Origin: Akkermansia muciniphila
Lineage (GTDB): Bacteria; Verrucomicrobiota; Verrucomicrobiia; Verrucomicrobiales; Akkermansiaceae
Length of the DNA stretch: 64,000 nt
Direction: 5' to 3'
NCBI GenBank assembly: GCA_945874895.1
Contig: CAMCIC010000005.1
Span: 124,001 to 188,000 of the forward strand
This document shows, piece after piece, positions 15,792-24,782 of this stretch. Positions within the stretch are counted from its first letter, which is position 1, and each line of letters starts with the position of its first letter. The translations under genes and the position numbers were made by a program. The notes beneath the pieces were generated by a model, which searched no databases, was not told where the DNA came from, and was given only the letters and a program-made list of their open reading frames with translations.

Positions 15792-17510
15792 TCAGAAAGG
15801 CATGTCCTGTTCCGTTGCCTTGATTTTTAGGAACAACTCGTTCCAACGCTGCGAGTAGGGTTGCAATGCATTTTCACGACGAGCCAGCGCTTGGCGTATG
15901 CGCTGGAGACTATGGGCGTATTCACGAAAGAATCCCCTCAATCCCTCTTCATAGTCGCCACGCAAAGAGGAGAGAAACGGATCAGCTCCACGCTGCAGAC
16001 TTCCACGGTAGTCATCCACCATATCACGTGCCGTGCGCACGGAAAGCATCACTAAACCTACAGCAAAACATCCGGCCACCGAAGAGGCGATGATAGGAAT
16101 CCACGGCACATACATGCCGCCCGCCAGCCCTGCGACAATCAGTGACACAAGAATCATGGCCATCCACATGGCGAACCCCGCATGGCGTCGTCGCAGCGCA
16201 TCAAACAACAATCCCCTCACGCGCAGTTGGCCGACACTCCTCACAGCAGCCTGATCCATCCGCTCCACGAGTTGTTGCTTCTCACGGCGCAACCGTGGCT
16301 CGATATCAGACCATGGCATTGAATACCCTGCCCCCAGATCGTCCAAGCGCTCGCCTATCAAGGCCCAATGCACCTCACAATCGCAAATCAAAGATTCTGC
16401 GTTGCGATCCGTGGCTGACTTCACAGCCCCCGTCAAACTCCGCTGCATCAGAGCCTCAAGACCTTGCGCGATGTTTTCACCAGCCATCATGCGCCACAAG
16501 CTAGGAAACAAACCGAGACGAGATCGCAACAGCTGGGACATGGCCATGGCTTGTTTGTCATATTCTTCCGCGATAGCACCAAGCCCCATGCTCTGTTGAT
16601 GGATGGTTCGTTGCAGAAGATCATCCATCTCTCTCTCCAAGCCCTCCAAAAAACGTATGTCACGCATGACCGCGCGATTCATCCCATCCACCTTTTCGTC
16701 AATCTGATAGAGAAGCGCGAGTGACACCCTCCGCAAGGTCTCCAGCGCACGCCATCGATCCTGACATTGGTCCAATCGTTGATCGATGAATGAAGCAAGA
16801 TCTCTCATTCCCAAGACATCGGCCTGGTCCGTCACAAGGCGTGATGGTTTTGCTTCCAGAAAACGGCGAGCGGACACCAAAAAAACAGGCGGCTGATGAC
16901 CGATGCGCTTCTGTGCCAGATCGCCCATGTGATTCAGCAACACAGGAAGATCGGATGGCTCCGCCTCGTCACAAGACTGCACCACAAGAACCAATGATCG
17001 CTGGGTCTGCAAAGAAAGTTTTGCGAGAAAATCCCACGTCGGAGAACTCCACGGATTGCGATAGGGAAAAACCACCAGCACTAGGTCCGATCTCTCCAAC
17101 CACGATCCCCAGCGCGTGAAAGCGGAGGAACCTGCGGCATCGATGCCAGGCAGATCGAGCCAGTGGACATGATTCAATGTCTCATCCGGCCACTGACATT
17201 CGAGCCAAGTATCGCCATGACTTACTTCCCGCCGGACAGACCCAGCGGTATGCAAGTGAGGCAGTTTCGTTTCCGGAAAATCGCTAACACGACAGATGAT
17301 TCTTCCGTGCAGCGCGTTGATGAGCGAGGATTTGCCCGCATTGATCGCGCCACAAACGGTCAAAAGAAATGGCTTATTGACGATTTCCCTGCACGTAACG
17401 AATTCCGCCTGCTCATCGTAGGAAACCGAGGTATGTTCTGCCAATGCCCTAATCTCGGCGCAAATCTCAAGCAACCGATTGCGGGTGAAAACGAAGTTTT
17501 TTGCTAACAT
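15792..17510 (-). CDS. Dynamin-like large GTPase with two membrane helices
   Basis: A 572-residue protein with an N-terminal GTPase domain: P-loop CGAINAGKSSLINAL (~residues 53-67), G2 region ETKLPHLHT, G3 DLPGID (~117), and the likely G4 position VVQSCDEAE. A long helical region with coiled-coil character follows (residues ~230-420), then two adjacent transmembrane helices (FAMWMAMILVSLIVAGLAGG and IIASSVAGCFAVGLVML), and a C-terminal helical tail. This layout resembles bacterial dynamin-like proteins that remodel membranes, though sequence identity with them cannot be judged here. It could also be called a dynamin-family GTPase. Next to it is a small membrane protein. Confidence 0.8.
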   Translation of the reverse strand: MLAKNFVFTRNRLLEICAEIRALAEHTSVSYDEQAEFVTCREIVNKPFLLTVCGAINAGKSSLINALHGRIICRVSDFPETKLPHLHTAGSVRREVSHGDTWLECQWPDETLNHVHWLDLPGIDAAGSSAFTRWGSWLERSDLVLVVFPYRNPWSSPTWDFLAKLSLQTQRSLVLVVQSCDEAEPSDLPVLLNHMGDLAQKRIGHQPPVFLVSARRFLEAKPSRLVTDQADVLGMRDLASFIDQRLDQCQDRWRALETLRRVSLALLYQIDEKVDGMNRAVMRDIRFLEGLEREMDDLLQRTIHQQSMGLGAIAEEYDKQAMAMSQLLRSRLGLFPSLWRMMAGENIAQGLEALMQRSLTGAVKSATDRNAESLICDCEVHWALIGERLDDLGAGYSMPWSDIEPRLRREKQQLVERMDQAAVRSVGQLRVRGLLFDALRRRHAGFAMWMAMILVSLIVAGLAGGMYVPWIPIIASSVAGCFAVGLVMLSVRTARDMVDDYRGSLQRGADPFLSSLRGDYEEGLRGFFREYAHSLQRIRQALARRENALQPYSQRWNELFLKIKATEQDMPF

Positions 17511-17539
17511 ACTCGGTCCGTGGTCCGGAGCCCATCCAC

Positions 17540-18397
17540 TTACCGATCAACGCCCACCACTGCCGAGGTGGGCCTTGGCTGTGTGGCATGGCCGGAATTT
17601 CCCATAGCGAGCAGTTGAGATACCGTGACAAAACGATAGCCTTTGCGCAAAAGTGTGTCGACCGTGGCTGGCATCGCATCGACCGATGAACCATGAAGAT
17701 CATGCACGAGAATGATAGCGCCGTTGTTGGTGCCGCCGATGATTCGGGATGTCACCACGGATGAACCGGGGCGCTTCCAGTCAAGAGGATCCACCGACCA
17801 CATGATGGTGGGATACCCCAGAGTCGAATGAACGATTTGTCTCTGGCTCTGCAGCAACGCTCCGTAGGGAGGACGAAGAGTTCGGGGCCGCACGCCGCAA
17901 GCGCGGATCACAGCCTCATCCGTTTTGCGAATTTCCGTTAGGACTCGATCCATGCCAAGAGCAGACAATTTCGGATGCGTGTAGGTGTGATTGCCGATTT
18001 CATGCCCCTCCGCCACGGTCCTGCGCACGATGCCTGGATAAAGATCCACATTTTTCCCGATCACATAGAACGTGGCCTTGACGTTGCGCGCACGCAGAAT
18101 GTCCAGCAATCGAGGCGTATGGGTGGCATGAGGACCGTCGTCGAAGGTAAGTGCCACATAGGGACCTGGCACGGACACCCGGCTAAAGGTGACGCCCGAT
18201 GATGAAGAGAAATTTCCTGACATCCTCATATCAGGATTTCTGGGCACGGGGCCTTGGGGCAAGGGCGTACGGTAATTCGGATTCGCCGAGGTTCTCCATG
18301 CTCCTGAGGAGGCCTGCGGAGGAGATTTTTCCGGAGAGCAACTGCCAAGGGAAAGCGAGAGAAGGGCGAAAAGCGTAGAGAAAATGGACGACTTCAT
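17540..18397 (-). CDS. Polysaccharide deacetylase lipoprotein (NodB type)
   Basis: A 285-residue CE4 family esterase with an N-terminal lipoprotein signal (SIFSTLFALLSLSLGSC), so it should be anchored to a membrane facing the periplasm. Motif 1 is ALTFDDGPHATHTP, motif 2 HEIGNHTYTHPKLSALG, motif 3 LRPPYGA, motif 4 MWSVDPLDW, and motif 5 ILVHDLHGS, all five complete. This is the peptidoglycan or chitooligosaccharide N-deacetylase pattern, so a cell-wall GlcNAc deacetylase role is likely. I chose ATG at 18397, which gives the lipobox; an upstream in-frame start adds residues that spoil the signal peptide. Confidence 0.92.
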   Translation of the reverse strand: MKSSIFSTLFALLSLSLGSCSPEKSPPQASSGAWRTSANPNYRTPLPQGPVPRNPDMRMSGNFSSSSGVTFSRVSVPGPYVALTFDDGPHATHTPRLLDILRARNVKATFYVIGKNVDLYPGIVRRTVAEGHEIGNHTYTHPKLSALGMDRVLTEIRKTDEAVIRACGVRPRTLRPPYGALLQSQRQIVHSTLGYPTIMWSVDPLDWKRPGSSVVTSRIIGGTNNGAIILVHDLHGSSVDAMPATVDTLLRKGYRFVTVSQLLAMGNSGHATQPRPTSAVVGVDR

Positions 18398-18571
18398 AAG
18401 AGAGAAGAAACGAGCAACTTGCGCATGCCTATAACAAATGCAGCGCAATGTCACGACTCATTTTTTCCGATCGTTTCGTCACAAAACCAGCACGCCTGAG
18501 CTGGATGTCTCTTTCTTTTCTCTGCGCGAAGTGACGCACTTTCAAATGCCTCCCTTTTTTGCACTCTTCAC

Positions 18572-18600
18572 TTGACTCCAACCAGTTGGTATGCTAGATG
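18572..18600 (+). promoter_or_regulatory. TetR-gene promoter with a palindromic operator between -35 and -10
   Basis: -35 TTGACT (18572-18577), 17 bases, a weak -10 TAGATG (18595-18600), then 6 bases to ATG at 18607. The spacer opens with CCAACCAGTTGG (18578-18589; 5-base arms CCAAC/GTTGG), placed as an autorepressor operator. Confidence 0.45.
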
Positions 18601-18606
18601 TCATGC

Positions 18607-19218
18607 ATGACTCGTCGCACCAAAGACCCGATCGCCACTCGTGCCCGTATCATGCAAAGTGCCGGAGAAGAATATTGCCGCATGGGATTTCAGGCGGCGA
18701 GGCTCAATGCCATTGTCGAGCACTCAGGCATCACCAAAGGTTCCCTCTTTCATCACTTTTCTGGTAAGGATGACTTAGCGCTGAGTTGGATGCAAGAAAC
18801 CTTGCCTCCAATGCTCGAAAAACGCTGGATCCAGCCATTGCAGACCTCGACTGATCCGATTGACTCACTGAAAGACATTCTGCGCGGGTGTGCACAAGCC
18901 TTTGAAAAAAACGCAGCGGAGGAACCTGGGATGGATCACATGGCCACCTTAACGGCGTCACTTCCACCATCCGATGTGGCCTTGCATCAGGCCATGATGG
19001 AAATCCAGCAAAATTGGCATCGAGCTGTGAGCGACGCCCTGCTACAAGGACAGCAACAAAAGCGTGTCCATGCAGCGATCGTAGCGAGCGATGAGGCGCG
19101 ACTCATCATAGGCATGGCTTTGGGCATGGAGCTGCAGTTCAAAAGCACGGGAGCATCCGTCATGAGCGGCTGGTTGCGGTCGGCATACGCATATTTGGAA
19201 ACCTTACGCCCCGCATAG
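18607..19218 (+). CDS. TetR/AcrR family transcriptional regulator
   Basis: A 203-residue one-component repressor. The N-terminal 50 residues carry the TetR helix-turn-helix (ARLNAIVEHSGITKGSLFHHFSGKDDLALSWMQ). The C-terminal helical part is the ligand and dimer domain of the AcuR/NemR-like group. I chose ATG at 18607 because the promoter geometry puts the transcription start there; a second in-frame ATG at 18598 falls inside the -10 box. A CCAAC-N2-GTTGG palindrome in the promoter fits autorepression. Its target genes and effector are not evident: the neighbours are a divergent deacetylase and convergent acpS, whose end it overlaps by 15 bases. Confidence 0.9.
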   Translation: MTRRTKDPIATRARIMQSAGEEYCRMGFQAARLNAIVEHSGITKGSLFHHFSGKDDLALSWMQETLPPMLEKRWIQPLQTSTDPIDSLKDILRGCAQAFEKNAAEEPGMDHMATLTASLPPSDVALHQAMMEIQQNWHRAVSDALLQGQQQKRVHAAIVASDEARLIIGMALGMELQFKSTGASVMSGWLRSAYAYLETLRPA

Positions 19219-19590
19219 GACGATCGCGTTCGCCGCTGCGTAATCCCGAGCGTGAGTCAGGCTGATCTTGATTTCTACGATCTCACGAGATGCGCAAAAT
19301 TCTTTGGCTCGTCCGGCCAGTTCGAGAATCGGCTCACCATTCTCGCCACGAGTGATTTCCAGATCCAGCCATCCGACTTCGCTGCCGATTCCCGTTCCCA
19401 GGGCTTTGGCGACGGCTTCTTTCGCAGCAAAACGGGCGGCAAAATGAAGTTCGGGCCGAGCCTTGGATTGGCAATACTCGCGCTCTTTCGGAGTAAAAAT
19501 ACGAGCTGCAAATCGCTCACCGAATTCATCGAGAGAAGAAGCGATACGCCCGACCTCAACCACATCAATACCGATTCCAAAAACATTCAT
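19204..19590 (-). CDS. acpS: Holo-[acyl-carrier-protein] synthase
   Basis: Transfers phosphopantetheine from CoA to apo-ACP for fatty-acid synthesis. The 128-residue protein has the AcpS signature GIGIDVVEVGRI at the N-terminus (catalytic Asp), FTPKEREYC, and FAARFAAKEAVAKALGTG (metal Glu and catalytic Lys), plus ISLTHARDYAAANAIV at the end. Length matches the family (~125). I chose ATG at 19590, five codons inside the longer frame, because the family normally begins just before GIGID. It is downstream of the C39-like gene, 18 bases apart, on the same strand. Confidence 0.94.
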   Translation of the reverse strand: MNVFGIGIDVVEVGRIASSLDEFGERFAARIFTPKEREYCQSKARPELHFAARFAAKEAVAKALGTGIGSEVGWLDLEITRGENGEPILELAGRAKEFCASREIVEIKISLTHARDYAAANAIVLCGA

Positions 19591-19608
19591 GAGAACATCC
19601 ATCTGAGC

Positions 19609-20976
19609 TCAACGCGTGGGAGACATGGTGTAGACCGACAAACTGCTGGCAAAGGCATGGGCTAATGGCATTTTTTTGAATTCGTGCCCCTTGCCCCATG
19701 AGTCCGTGTAAATGATCTCCTCCGTTTTGGTATTGTATCCGATGATCAATCGCATGTGACCGCCTTGCGCTTGGGGAATGTCTTTTTCCGGAAACATGCC
19801 AAGCCGTAGACACCAGCTCAAAGGGATGCCTTGATCAATGTATTCGACCACCTTGGTCATGAAACGCTTGCAGCCGGACTGTTCGCTTTTGACCTGAGCA
19901 AAAATTTTCGGTTTCATCCGCGTCCACACGCCATCAGGGATCAACTCGTATCCCTTTGGTGCCTTGAACTGCTCTTCCCCCTCTTTTTTCGCCAACTGAT
20001 TGTAGGCCCTCACATCGGCATCGAATTGCCTGGGGGAAAACTCGAAATGTTGCGTGGTGCGAATGTGCAACTTGCTGATGATCGTTTTGAAAGCCATTTC
20101 TAGCTCCGCCGGACTGGTCCCCTGGCGTGTGGTATTGGCCAACTGTGCGATTTCATGCTGATCCACATCAAGGCCATAGTAAGTGCTGACTCGGGCAATC
20201 GATGCCACGGCGCAATAGCCTTTCTGGCCCTGATCCACCATCGGCATGTTTTTGATAAAAACGTCCCCATCATCGCGGCGTTCGAGGTTGCCTTTGAGAC
20301 TGGAGCGATGAGTGATCTTGCCATCAGCATCAGAGGCAGAAGCCAGACGGATGCGGAGAAACTCCGCCCGCGCCATGCCTTCCGCATGGTTGACGCTTCC
20401 TTCTAGCAGAACCGCAGTATCGCCCTTGCGCCATTGGTAGGCCATCACCTCGACGGCAGATGTCGCCTTGCGCGTCTCGCCACGCACCCCCATTTTTTCC
20501 TCGATGCGGGCGCGCCATTGCTCCCATCGGGTCTGCAAATTGCGCGCGGAGAGTTCTCCGTTATCACCACGGTTGAAAAGTGAGATGTTGATACTGGCTA
20601 CGTTGCCTTTCTGACCGCGGATCAGGACTTCGCCCAGTTCTTCCCCCCACAAAGTCGATGTGCCGGCGGCAGCGCGGAGTCCGTCGCGTTGCGCAGATAG
20701 CCATACGAAAGCGCGGTCACGAGCTTCTCCCGGGTCAAAGCCCTGCTGCTTCATCATTTCACGCTGCAATGCCATTTGGCGCAACTGCTCTGGCGAGCGT
20801 TGGACCAGATGACTTTTTTCCACCTGCTCCAGCGATGTTTTCCACAAATTTTCATCCAAAAACATCTCTCCCAGCTCGGAGGGTTTTGTTTGAGCCCATC
20901 CCGCGCACGTGCACAAAAGAGTCAACAAAATCGCAGAAATGCTGACTCGGTGGTGACGGTTCAAGGTGGCAAACAT
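19609..20976 (-). CDS. Secreted C39-like cysteine peptidase
   Basis: A 455-residue exported protein. After a signal peptide (ISAILLTLLCTCAGWAQ) come ~230 residues of helical then beta-rich sequence without a recognised family. The C-terminal ~210 residues match the C39-like papain fold: QGQKGYCAVASIARVSTYYG (Cys with preceding Gln oxyanion residue), GGHMRLIIGYN (His) and YTDSWGKG (Asp). In C39_2 proteins such domains often cleave cell-surface or peptide substrates, but no ABC exporter is next door. I chose ATG at 20976; 31 codons longer is open but lacks a sensible signal. Confidence 0.85.
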   Translation of the reverse strand: MFATLNRHHRVSISAILLTLLCTCAGWAQTKPSELGEMFLDENLWKTSLEQVEKSHLVQRSPEQLRQMALQREMMKQQGFDPGEARDRAFVWLSAQRDGLRAAAGTSTLWGEELGEVLIRGQKGNVASINISLFNRGDNGELSARNLQTRWEQWRARIEEKMGVRGETRKATSAVEVMAYQWRKGDTAVLLEGSVNHAEGMARAEFLRIRLASASDADGKITHRSSLKGNLERRDDGDVFIKNMPMVDQGQKGYCAVASIARVSTYYGLDVDQHEIAQLANTTRQGTSPAELEMAFKTIISKLHIRTTQHFEFSPRQFDADVRAYNQLAKKEGEEQFKAPKGYELIPDGVWTRMKPKIFAQVKSEQSGCKRFMTKVVEYIDQGIPLSWCLRLGMFPEKDIPQAQGGHMRLIIGYNTKTEEIIYTDSWGKGHEFKKMPLAHAFASSLSVYTMSPTR

Positions 20977-21021
20977 GATTCCCAAGGTAACATCAAATGA
21001 CAAAACGGGAAGAATATAACG

Positions 21022-21051
21022 AAAAAAACCACGGAGTATGCACCCCGTGGT
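21022..21051 (-). terminator. Rho-independent terminator of the NHL-repeat gene
   Basis: Minus strand: stem ACCACGG / CCGTGGT (7 bp, ten-base loop) followed at once by a run of seven T. It lies 19 bases after the stop of the gene at 21070-22071. Confidence 0.8.
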
Positions 21052-21069
21052 CGATCGTGCTGGCAACGA

Positions 21070-22071
21070 TTATTTCTTCAGCAACTTGGTCACGCGCCCC
21101 GTGACGTTCCAGTCCTGCACGTAGATATTGCCTGCTTTGTCAAAGCACAGTCCGTGAGGAGCGGTGAAAATACCGTCAGTCCATTCAGCCACGGGCACTT
21201 TGAAATTGGCCCACTGCTTCTTGTTCGGATTATCTCCCAAAAAAGCGACGGGCACACCCTGTTTGTCGAGGATGGTGACACGCGACTCCAACTCGGCTAC
21301 TGCGCAGTAATCGCCCATGATGTCCACCATGCAGGGCAGACGTAGACCTTTTGAGTGAACCTCTATGAAGTTACCCTGCATATCGGTGTGTACGAGACGA
21401 CGATTGGCACGGTCTGCCACAAGCAAACGAGGCTCACCGAAACGAGTATCGATCGCAAGACCGTGGCAGGTATTGTATTGCCCGTTGCCCGTGCCCTTGC
21501 CTCCGAAAGACTTGATCAGCTTGCCGGTGGCATCGAATTTGTGAATCATCTGCGCGCCGTATCCCGTGGCGGCGAAAATCGAACCATCGGGAGCGACAGT
21601 CACTGCCGTAAGGCCATTCCATCCGCCCTGAACCGTTTCTGTATGGGCATTGGGAATTTCCAGCAGCAGCTTGCCATCGGTATCGATCTTACAAACGCGA
21701 CCTTTTTTCAATTGCGCCCCGTAGATGACATCCTTGCCATTTTCCGTGCGCAAAGCCATGGCGTGAAAACCCACGCACTCGGGAGCGATGGTTTTTACGA
21801 ATTTGCCATCTGCTTCATAGACGATGATCGACATGGCCGCATCTGTGCTGAAGTAGATTTTTCCATCCGTGCCACTAAGCACACTGCCGTGTGTAGGGCC
21901 GAGATTTTTGCCATCGGGCAACTTGCCCCATCCGGGCACGGTTTCAAAAGTCCAGCCTCCGTTGCCCACCTTTACAGCGTGAGACAGGTCTTTGCCCGGC
22001 ACGGTCGCGTGATCGGGGTGAGCGTAGGCAAAAAAGCTCGTGGCCAACAATCCTATCAATGGTAATTTCAT
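21070..22071 (-). CDS. Secreted NHL-repeat / SMP-30-like beta-propeller protein
   Basis: A 333-residue protein with signal peptide (MKLPLIGLLATSFFAYA). The mature part is made of NHL-type blades: GKIYFSTDAAMSIIVYEADGK, GVCKIDTDGKL, GLTAVTVAPDGSIFAATGYG, NTCHGLAIDTRFGEPRLLVAD, TAPHGLCFDKAGNIYVQDW. The blade pattern resembles peptidyl-alpha-hydroxyglycine amidating lyases and SMP-30/gluconolactonase-like proteins common in Verrucomicrobiota and Planctomycetota. An enzyme role cannot be read off. It has its own strong promoter (TTGACA/TGTAGT) and terminator, so it is a single-gene unit divergent from the aldehyde dehydrogenase gene. Confidence 0.85.
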   Translation of the reverse strand: MKLPLIGLLATSFFAYAHPDHATVPGKDLSHAVKVGNGGWTFETVPGWGKLPDGKNLGPTHGSVLSGTDGKIYFSTDAAMSIIVYEADGKFVKTIAPECVGFHAMALRTENGKDVIYGAQLKKGRVCKIDTDGKLLLEIPNAHTETVQGGWNGLTAVTVAPDGSIFAATGYGAQMIHKFDATGKLIKSFGGKGTGNGQYNTCHGLAIDTRFGEPRLLVADRANRRLVHTDMQGNFIEVHSKGLRLPCMVDIMGDYCAVAELESRVTILDKQGVPVAFLGDNPNKKQWANFKVPVAEWTDGIFTAPHGLCFDKAGNIYVQDWNVTGRVTKLLKK

Positions 22072-22080
22072 GACGGAGAG

Positions 22081-22109
22081 ACTACAGCAGAATCAACCAT
22101 TTCTGTCAA
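22081..22109 (-). promoter_or_regulatory. Consensus promoter with ultrashort leader (NHL gene)
   Basis: Minus strand: -35 TTGACA (22109-22104, perfect), 17-base spacer, -10 TGTAGT (22086-22081), then 9 bases to ATG at 22071, leaving roughly 3 leader bases. Confidence 0.6.
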
Positions 22110-22251
22110 CTTGCGCGATCACACGCCGCTAATTCCTGGATTGGAGGTGAGATTGGCTTCATCGTCTGATGGCTATGATAAGCGACTTCCTAGCAAACCC
22201 TTGCCAAGTCCCATCATCTGCGTTAGGAGATCTCTGAAACTATTGAACATC

Positions 22252-23811
22252 ATGCGCGGCACATCATTCATCGGCTCTTCTCGCGGCGCGCACATCGCGC
22301 CCTTCACCTTTGCGATCAATCCCGCTACTGGCGAGACACTGCAACCGGGCTATGCCGCGCCGAGCGAGGAGGAAGTCGAGACAGCAGTCCGCCTTGCGCA
22401 TCAGGCATTCCCCATCTACCGCATGACATCCGCCGTGACACGCGCCACATTTTTGCGCCAAATTGCGACGGAACTCGAAGCCGTGGCCGATGAGATTGCG
22501 GCCCGCGGTTGTGCGGAAACCGGTTTGCCAGAGGCCCGACTGCGCGGAGAAACGGGGCGTACTGTGGGGCAATTGCGTTTGTTCGCCAACATGCTCGATG
22601 ACGGCTCCTGGCTCGATGCTCGCATCGAACACGCCATCCCCGACCGCGCGCCTATCCCCAAGCCCGACATCCGATCGATGATGCGACCGCTTGGTCCCGT
22701 AGCGGTATTTTGCGCATCCAATTTCCCCCTCGCCTACTCCGTCGCCGGCGGTGACTCGGCATCGGCATTGGCGGTGGGATGTCCCGTGATCGTGAAGGCT
22801 CATTCCTCCCACCCCGGCACTGCGGAAATCGTGGCAGATGCTGTCATTCGGGCCGCCCAAGCCTGTCAAATGCCCGAGGGTGTGTTTTCGGTGCTGTATG
22901 GTTCAGGCGTCAAGGTGGGCGGAGCCTTGGTCTCACACCCATCGATCAAGGCGGTCGGTTTTACCGGATCTCACAAAGGGGGCCGCGCGCTCATGGATTT
23001 GGCCGCCGCACGTCCCGAACCCATCCCCGTCTATGCGGAAATGAGCTCGATCAACCCCGTGGTCTTTTTGCCGCAGGTCTTGCATCAAAAAGCCGATGCC
23101 CTCGCCGAGGCCTTTTTTCAATCCCTAACTTTAGGCGTGGGGCAATTCTGCACCAATCCTGGCATGGTTCTGCTTCCCCAGGGCGCAGAATCGGCATTCA
23201 TTGATGCACTGAAGCATAAGATTGCACAAGCTCCTGCTGGCGTGATGCTCAATGCCGGCATTTGCCAAGCCTATCAACACAGCACCTCCACTGCAGCGTC
23301 CCAGCCTGGCGTGGTTCGCATCATCAGCGAGCAACCCGTCAACGAAGGTTGCGGGTTGCCCCAAGCATTGATCTGCGATGCAGCCACTTTCCTCCGTCAC
23401 GAGGAACTCACCGAGGAAATGTTCGGCCCCGCGAGCCTACTCATCACAGGGAGCGCAGAAGAACTGCTCGCAGTGGCAGAGTCGTTGGAAGGTCAACTCA
23501 CCGCATCCATTCACGGCACCGATGAGGACTTCGCCCATGCGGGCCCTATGCTCGAAATCCTCGAACGCAAGGCCGGACGTTTGATTTTCAATGGCTTCCC
23601 GACAGGAGTCGAGGTCTGCCACAGCATGGTTCACGGCGGTCCCTATCCCTCGACCTCGGATGGACGCAGCACTAGCGTGGGAACCATGGCCGCCAGCCGT
23701 TTCACGCGCGCTGTGTCATGGCAAAACACACCGGACCACCTACTGCCGGATGAATTGAAAGAAGCCAACCCCCTCGGCATCCCGCGCATGGTCGATGGCA
23801 AACGCTCCTGA
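22252..23811 (+). CDS. Aldehyde dehydrogenase, probable alpha-ketoglutaric semialdehyde dehydrogenase
   Basis: A 519-residue aldehyde dehydrogenase superfamily enzyme of the 2,5-dioxovalerate (alpha-ketoglutaric semialdehyde) type, which oxidises the semialdehyde with NAD(P)+ at the end of pentose/hydroxyproline/glucarate oxidation. Seen: cofactor region FCASNFPLAYSVAGGDSASALAVGCPV (Asn of the oxyanion hole), GFTGSHKGGRAL, catalytic Glu in PVYAEMSSINPV and catalytic Cys in GVGQFCTNPGM. Length fits the subfamily. ATG 22252 was chosen; the frame extends 47 codons upstream without homology. No sugar-acid dehydratase or transporter is adjacent, so substrate is inferred only. Confidence 0.88.
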   Translation: MRGTSFIGSSRGAHIAPFTFAINPATGETLQPGYAAPSEEEVETAVRLAHQAFPIYRMTSAVTRATFLRQIATELEAVADEIAARGCAETGLPEARLRGETGRTVGQLRLFANMLDDGSWLDARIEHAIPDRAPIPKPDIRSMMRPLGPVAVFCASNFPLAYSVAGGDSASALAVGCPVIVKAHSSHPGTAEIVADAVIRAAQACQMPEGVFSVLYGSGVKVGGALVSHPSIKAVGFTGSHKGGRALMDLAAARPEPIPVYAEMSSINPVVFLPQVLHQKADALAEAFFQSLTLGVGQFCTNPGMVLLPQGAESAFIDALKHKIAQAPAGVMLNAGICQAYQHSTSTAASQPGVVRIISEQPVNEGCGLPQALICDAATFLRHEELTEEMFGPASLLITGSAEELLAVAESLEGQLTASIHGTDEDFAHAGPMLEILERKAGRLIFNGFPTGVEVCHSMVHGGPYPSTSDGRSTSVGTMAASRFTRAVSWQNTPDHLLPDELKEANPLGIPRMVDGKRS

Positions 23812-23852
23812 TCCAAAAGGATCTCCATGCCCGGGATGAAGCCAGTAACGAT

Positions 23853-24596
23853 CTAACGCATTTCGGCAATCGCAGCGCGCACCGCTTGTTGGATGCGGAG
23901 GTCTGCATAACAAGGTCCCGATCCTGGTCCGCCGTAGAAATGTGTTTCTAACAACACCACGTCGTTGCCACTGATTACGAATGACGGATTGCCACTATCG
24001 CCCACGATCAGATTGCGACGATAAATGGAATCAATCCCAGGGTGGTAGGAAAAAGAGATCAATCCCCCATTCAACGATTGGATCTGATGGACAGAAACGG
24101 TTTTCGTTTGATCCGTAATGAGGACGGCTCGCCCTGGTTTGACTTCAGACATCGGCGCAAACCGATAACGCTTGATTTCGCTGGGCACAGGCAGATTGAG
24201 TTTGCCAATCGCGACGTCCGCCATAGGCGCCAACGAGCGTACAGCAGTGATGTAGCGCTCTACGGGCTTGCCCTCGCGATCGTGAAACATCACGGGCACA
24301 TTCATCGGCCGGATGTAATGCGCGGCCATCACGACAAATTGATCGTCGACGAGAGTTGCCGTACGACTGTCATTCCATGACACCCCTGTCATATCGAGCG
24401 CATAGGTCCAGTTTCGCTTCCATTTCGCGAGCCCCTTGGGTTCGTAGTAACTGAAGAGCACTCCCTTTTCCGGAGAGCCGGGCAAAAGGCCCAACTCGCC
24501 TTTGCTGATATCGCCCGGGGCAGAGCAATGGCTGAGCATGGCGGCCAACGATACGAGCGCGAACAAAAGACGAATGGATCCAAACGTTGGTTGCAT
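23853..24596 (-). CDS. Trypsin-like serine peptidase homologue, probable lipoprotein
   Basis: A 247-residue exported protein with a hydrophobic leader ending LSHCSAPG, which is a poor but possible lipobox. The mature part fits a chymotrypsin-fold: catalytic His in VVMAAHYI, Asp in APMADVAIGKL and Ser in VGDSGNPSFV, the classic GDSGxP box with Gly changed to Asn. Strands such as GKPVERYITAVRS fit between them. Activity and substrate are unknown. ATG at 24596 was chosen over a TTG at 24605. The gene diverges from the giant repeat-protein gene with a 186-base promoter region. Confidence 0.75.
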   Translation of the reverse strand: MQPTFGSIRLLFALVSLAAMLSHCSAPGDISKGELGLLPGSPEKGVLFSYYEPKGLAKWKRNWTYALDMTGVSWNDSRTATLVDDQFVVMAAHYIRPMNVPVMFHDREGKPVERYITAVRSLAPMADVAIGKLNLPVPSEIKRYRFAPMSEVKPGRAVLITDQTKTVSVHQIQSLNGGLISFSYHPGIDSIYRRNLIVGDSGNPSFVISGNDVVLLETHFYGGPGSGPCYADLRIQQAVRAAIAEMR

Positions 24597-24737
24597 GGTG
24601 GGCAAAAGTCTACGGTAGAAACGGCTTACGCGACAACGATTATTCCATCCAAAGATTCCCTTTTGATTCCATCAAAAAGGGAACGATGTGACCTATTTTG
24701 TATGACACAAAACCACAAAGAACTGCCACATGGTGTC

Positions 24738-24766
24738 TTGACCTTTGGGGGGAATTTGCCTGTATT
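24738..24766 (+). promoter_or_regulatory. Promoter of the giant repeat protein
   Basis: -35 TTGACC (24738-24743), 17-base spacer, -10 TGTATT (24761-24766); ATG at 24783 would follow a ~10-base leader without Shine-Dalgarno sequence. Confidence 0.5.
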
Positions 24767-24782
24767 TCTTACCACCAAACCC

